From Streptomyces phaeolivaceus (GTDB taxonomy: Bacteria; Actinomycetota; Actinomycetes; Streptomycetales; Streptomycetaceae), in the NCBI RefSeq assembly GCF_009184865.1, contig NZ_CP045096.1:8308001-8372000 (forward strand): 64,000 bases of DNA, in the 5' to 3' direction. This document shows, in pieces, positions 63,239-64,000 of this stretch. Every line of letters begins with the position of its first letter. The first letter of the stretch is position 1. Both the position numbers and the translations under genes were made by a program. The notes beneath the pieces are model-generated. The model made no database searches, was not told the DNA's origin, and saw only the letters and a program-made list of their open reading frames with translations.

Positions 63239-63907
63239 ATGCTCATGCCCCGTACCGCGCGTGTTCTGCTGCCCCTGGCGTTGCTGCCGTTGGCGCTCAC
63301 CGCCTGCGGGACCGAGAAGGCCGTGATCGCGGGCCGCGAGCCGCTGCGGCCGGCCCCCGACCGGGCGGAGCTGAACGCCCGCGCCGAGGCGCTGGGCCTC
63401 GCGCCGGGGCTCGTCTACATCACCGAGTCCCCCGGGTTCACGCTGGCCCGGCAGTCGGTCGGCGTGTACGGCGCCGACGGCTTCTCCGCCGCCTACTGGT
63501 CCCGGGAGAGCAGCGCCCAACTCCTGCTGCTCGTCGACCGCGGCACGATGACCGCCGAGAGCTGCCCGGAGCGGCCGATCGGGCAGGGCACCGGCGCGCG
63601 GATCGGCTGTGAGCGCGACGGGGACGCCTGGTACCGCACCTCGGCGGGGCAGCACGAGTACGCCGTGCCGGAGGACGGCCATCTCGTCCGGATCAGCGCC
63701 GCCGAGGCCGTGGTGGACCGCAACGCCCTGCGGGCCGCCGCGCTCGCGGCCCGCCGCCCCACCGACGGCGAACTCGCCGTCCTCCTCCCGCCCCGCCGCC
63801 ACGACAAGCCCCCGCCCCCACCGGACCACGGCCCCCCGTTCGAACGCGGCGACCTGCCCCCGGCGGGCGACGGCGCACCCGACAACGAGGTGGGCGCCTC
63901 GGGTTAG
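63239..63907 (+). CDS. Putative lipoprotein of unknown function
   Basis: A 222-aa exported protein. A short signal peptide with lipobox (RVLLPLALLPLALTACG) anchors it by Cys near residue 22. The mature region has conserved-looking segments (ITESPGFTLARQSVGVYGADGFSAAYWS and a Cys pair ESC to IGC) and a Pro-rich, acidic C-terminus. No enzyme motif is seen. Several in-frame starts exist (63209, 63230, 63239, 63245); 63239 has AGGA at good spacing. Its stop codon overlaps that of the convergent partial gene. Confidence 0.7.
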   Translation: MLMPRTARVLLPLALLPLALTACGTEKAVIAGREPLRPAPDRAELNARAEALGLAPGLVYITESPGFTLARQSVGVYGADGFSAAYWSRESSAQLLLLVDRGTMTAESCPERPIGQGTGARIGCERDGDAWYRTSAGQHEYAVPEDGHLVRISAAEAVVDRNALRAAALAARRPTDGELAVLLPPRRHDKPPPPPDHGPPFERGDLPPAGDGAPDNEVGASG

Positions 63908-64000
63908 GACGTACCACCGCCCGGCTGTTCGGGGCCGAAGGCTGTCATGAAGCGGTCGCGGAACTTGTCCATCCGCCAGGTCGGTGTGGAATCGGCGGGC
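63904..64000 (-). CDS. 3' end of an unidentified gene running off the window
   Basis: The minus frame open to the window edge ends with RMDKFRDRFMTAFGPEQPGG followed by GTS and a TAA stop that interlocks with the lipoprotein stop (TTAG). About 32 residues are visible. The KFRDRFMTAFG helix looks like the end of a soluble protein; the family cannot be told. Confidence 0.5.
   Translation of the reverse strand, partial: PADSTPTWRMDKFRDRFMTAFGPEQPGGGTS

Overview
The window is a high-GC actinobacterial chromosome segment and almost certainly comes from a Streptomyces. It carries a geosmin synthase, a subtilisin-inhibitor (SSI) family protein, a SAV2148-type HEPN protein, a DUF1707-FHA protein, many GTG starts and strong third-position GC bias. 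I saw no rRNA or tRNA genes and no CRISPR array. Genes are dense on both strands, with several short operons.

Layout. Positions 379-6727 hold a secreted S8 protease with a P-domain, a zinc-ribbon membrane protein coupled to a DUF89 (ARMT1-like) protein, and geoA preceded by tandem repeats. Positions 6744-12369 hold a CTP-synthase-like amidotransferase divergent from a LysR regulator, a PDZ membrane protein, a metallophosphoesterase divergent from an M24 peptidase, and an APH-fold protein. Positions 12505-23251 contain all three enzymes for making trehalose from glycogen (TreZ, TreY and GlgX/TreX). TreZ is separated from the other two by an FHA protein and a small protease island: two paralogous M14 carboxypeptidases flanking an SSI-like inhibitor with a Glu at the P1 site. 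Positions 23580-27054 hold housekeeping-type genes (HEPN, DnaQ-like exonuclease, GNAT, APH). Positions 27200-28398 are a scar: the N-terminus of a sugar ABC permease abuts a truncated IS200/IS605 TnpB remnant. A macrolide glycosyltransferase gene follows, with a perfect palindrome just upstream. Positions 29827-35892 hold a CDP-alcohol phosphatidyltransferase, a MITE-like near-palindrome, an MMPL transporter, a DUF1697 protein, a PanE-like reductase and a DinB/maleylpyruvate-isomerase-like protein.

Positions 45633 down to 35984 form one long minus-strand sulfur-assimilation operon. Its order is a cysteine-type leader peptide, sulfite reductase, a 59-aa zinc-ribbon protein, CysH, CysC, CysD, CysN, a 34-aa ORF, a sulfonate-type ABC transporter (binding protein, ATPase, permease) and a sirohydrochlorin chelatase. 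Most junctions are ATGA/GTGA overlaps or very short gaps. The last gene would supply siroheme to the first enzyme.

Positions 59663 down to 51453 are the most interesting locus. A five-gene operon encodes a split Pls/PosA-type nonribosomal synthetase: one protein with a carrier domain, membrane segments and three beta-helix repeats, and a separate adenylation-carrier protein. It also encodes a TauD-type dioxygenase and the SbnB/SbnA pair that makes L-2,3-diaminopropionate. I infer a membrane-bound system making an oligo- or poly-amino acid (or amide) from L-Dap, possibly hydroxylated. The right end has a YihY/BrkB membrane protein, a collapsed NmrA-like pseudogene next to an AraC regulator, a VOC protein, a lipoprotein and the 3' end of a further gene. 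A short GC-rich element recurs five times in intergenic positions across the window.
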